Source: Nitrospirae bacterium RBG_19FT_COMBO_42_15
GTDB taxonomy: Bacteria > Nitrospirota > CAKKRA01 > 9FT-COMBO-42-15
Length of the DNA: 7,010 nt
Assembly: GCA_001803815.1 (NCBI GenBank)
Contig: MHEL01000123.1
Coordinates: forward strand, 333 to 7,342
Reading direction: 5' to 3'
The notes beneath the pieces were generated by a model. It had not been told where the DNA came from, did not search any database, and saw only the letters and a list, made by a program, of their open reading frames with translations. This document shows, one piece after another, positions 5,977 through 7,010 of this stretch (its first letter is position 1; every line of letters starts with the position of its first letter). Both the position numbers and the translations under genes were made by a program.

Positions 5977-6029
5977 CAAATGCAATGTTAGCGCTTTTAC
6001 ATACAACAATAATGAAAGGAGCTTAGAAT

Positions 6030-6305
6030 ATGAATAAGACTAACACAAGCCTGCAGGATCTATTTCTTAATCAGGTGCGTAAAGAAAAGATACCTGTTAC
6101 TGTTTATCTTGTAAACGGTGTGAAGCTGATGGGAACAATAAAGGGTTTTGATAATTTTGCAATACTCATCAAACAGGATTCTCAGCAGCTTATTTACAAA
6201 CATGCCATTTCAACTATTGTGCCGCAGAAGACAGTTGAGCTTGTAGAACGGCAGTTACAGGAAGAGCAGTTTTCAGCAGAAGAGGTTGTAAAGAGTGGAA
6301 AGTAG
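6030..6305 (+). CDS. hfq: RNA chaperone Hfq
   Basis: Encodes 91 residues. Hfq forms a hexameric ring that pairs small RNAs with mRNAs and affects RNA stability. The Sm core is clear: 'SLQDLFLN' (7-14) with Q9 of the proximal face, Sm1 '[19 protein letters not shown]' (23-41) with Y26 for the distal A-rich RNA face, F43 of the proximal pore, and Sm2 'YKHAIST' (56-62) with the signature Y-K-H. The rim patch reads R17-K18-E19-K20 where E. coli has RRER, so charge is mostly kept. After P65 comes a tail of about 26 residues rich in Glu, Gln and Val, of unknown role. The start is fixed by AAAGGAG at 6015-6021, 8 bases upstream. hfq follows miaA by 67 bases with a candidate promoter between, and the NUDIX gene begins inside its last codons. 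Confidence 0.97.
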   Translation: MNKTNTSLQDLFLNQVRKEKIPVTVYLVNGVKLMGTIKGFDNFAILIKQDSQQLIYKHAISTIVPQKTVELVERQLQEEQFSAEEVVKSGK

Positions 6306-6708
6306 GCATAGGGAGTTTAAAAATCCCATTCCTACAGTTGATATAATTATTGAATTAGAAGGCAAAGGAATAATCTTAATAAAAAGAAAAAATCCGCCTC
6401 ATGGCTGGGCAATACCAGGCGGATTTGTTGATTACGGCGAGAGTCTGGAGGATGCAGCAAAAAGGGAGGCTAAAGAAGAAACATCCCTTGATGTAGAGCT
6501 TATAAAGCAGTTTCATACATATTCAGATCCAAAAAGAGACAAACGGTTTCATACTATATCTACTGTTTATATTGCTAAGGCAAAGGGAGAGCCAAGGGCA
6601 GCAGATGATGCTGCAGAGGTCGGCATATTTAATATAGATAATCTCCCGGAGCCGATTGTTTTTGACCATAAGGAGATATTAAGGGATTATTTTAGCAAGA
6701 GGAGGTAG
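6295..6708 (+). CDS. NUDIX hydrolase (nucleoside-diphosphate-X pyrophosphatase family)
   Basis: Encodes 137 residues from a GTG. This is the only plausible start: an in-frame TAA lies at 6289-6291 just upstream, the Nudix fold's first strand begins soon after, and AGAGG (6281-6285) sits 9 bases before it. The NUDIX box runs from G43: G-x5-E49-x7-R57-E58-A-K-E61-E62-T-S64-L. R57, E58, E61 and E62 are the metal-binding and catalytic set; the usual Gly near the box end is Ser (S64). The preceding '[14 protein letters not shown]' and the opening '[12 protein letters not shown]' resemble small ADP-ribose- or nucleotide-type NUDIX enzymes, but substrate cannot be assigned from sequence. The gene overlaps hfq by 11 bases, and the next gene's ribosome binding site lies over its stop, so it is probably co-translated within the operon. 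Confidence 0.92.
   Translation: MESRHREFKNPIPTVDIIIELEGKGIILIKRKNPPHGWAIPGGFVDYGESLEDAAKREAKEETSLDVELIKQFHTYSDPKRDKRFHTISTVYIAKAKGEPRAADDAAEVGIFNIDNLPEPIVFDHKEILRDYFSKRR
6698..6706 (+). promoter_or_regulatory. Strong ribosome binding site that fixes a TTG start
   Basis: AGAGGAGGT covers the end of the NUDIX gene and the first base of its stop codon, 8 bases before the TTG at 6715. It supports TTG as the start of the downstream phosphorylase; no in-frame ATG occurs until codon 16, which is already past the conserved glycine loop. Confidence 0.8.
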
Positions 6709-6714
6709 TTTAAG

Positions 6715-7010
6715 TTGAACGCAGAAATCGGCATAATCGGCGGAAGCGGTTTGTATGAAATGGAGGGGCTTACAGATGTTAAGGAGGTAAAGATAAAGAC
6801 CCCTTTTGGCGATCCTTCTGATAAATTTATTCTCGGCACATTAAGCGGAAGGAGGCTTGCCTTTCTGCCGAGGCACGGCAAGGGACACAGGATACTTCCA
6901 ACAGAGATTAATTTCAGGGCAAATATCTATGCCATGAAGAAACTCGGTGTTGAAAGGATAATCTCTGTCAGCGCTGTTGGAAGCATGAGGGAGGAGATTG
7001 AGCCGGGTCA
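6715..7010 (+). CDS. mtnP: S-methyl-5'-thioadenosine phosphorylase family protein (3' end outside window)
   Basis: Ninety-eight codons are visible from a TTG start to the window edge, roughly the first third of a family whose members are near 250-290 residues. The enzyme cleaves methylthioadenosine with phosphate to adenine and methylthioribose-1-phosphate, recovering the by-product of polyamine synthesis and related SAM chemistry. Motifs: '[10 protein letters not shown]' (5-14, phosphate-binding loop), '[13 protein letters not shown]', '[20 protein letters not shown]' with R53-H54, and '[15 protein letters not shown]' from S84, typical of the MTAP branch of family 2 nucleoside phosphorylases. 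The residues that separate MTAP from purine nucleoside phosphorylase lie mainly in the missing C-terminal part, so a PNP or methylthioinosine phosphorylase activity is not excluded. It follows the NUDIX gene by 6 bases and shares its transcript by position. Confidence 0.88.
   Translation, partial: MNAEIGIIGGSGLYEMEGLTDVKEVKIKTPFGDPSDKFILGTLSGRRLAFLPRHGKGHRILPTEINFRANIYAMKKLGVERIISVSAVGSMREEIEPG

Overview
The window is a densely packed stretch of a diderm (Gram-negative-type) bacterial chromosome. Nine genes all lie on the + strand, the first and last are cut by the window edges, and no gap exceeds about 115 bases. AT-leaning DNA, heavy use of ATA, AGA and AGG codons, a Tol-Pal envelope system, a MutL with endonuclease motifs, and a Pal with the C-terminal 'CW-KNRRAHF' type ending suggest a Nitrospirota or Desulfobacterota ('deltaproteobacterial') relative rather than a gammaproteobacterium. 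This placement is inferred from gene content and style, not from a marker-gene comparison.

Layout. Positions 1-3214 hold the end of a Tol-Pal cluster: the C-terminal domain of a TolA/TonB-like protein, then tolB, pal and cpoB (ybgF). Together they form the trans-envelope machine that couples inner-membrane energy to outer-membrane constriction and peptidoglycan remodelling at division. Positions 3273-6305 hold mutL, miaA and hfq, the same order as in the well-known E. coli mutL-miaA-hfq block. mutL and miaA overlap by 4 bases (ATGA); hfq has its own strong ribosome binding site and a plausible sigma-70-type promoter in the short gap after miaA. Positions 6295-7010 hold a NUDIX hydrolase that overlaps the end of hfq by 11 bases, then the first 98 codons of a methylthioadenosine phosphorylase-type gene (TTG start, strong Shine-Dalgarno).

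The genes themselves are ordinary. The less ordinary part is short repetitive DNA. Three successive junctions each carry a different inverted-repeat element: tolB-pal (8-nt tandem units plus a hairpin), pal-cpoB (7-nt tandem units folded into a 13-bp perfect stem) and cpoB-mutL (a 28-bp perfect palindrome that contains the cpoB stop codon). A fourth repeat, five degenerate 14-nt units totalling 69 nt, sits in frame inside the mutL linker. None is a canonical terminator on the + strand. They look like dispersed, REP/MITE-like elements that may separate or stabilise transcript segments. I see no tRNA, rRNA, CRISPR array, transposase, prophage or defence system, and nothing that supports a new multi-gene system.
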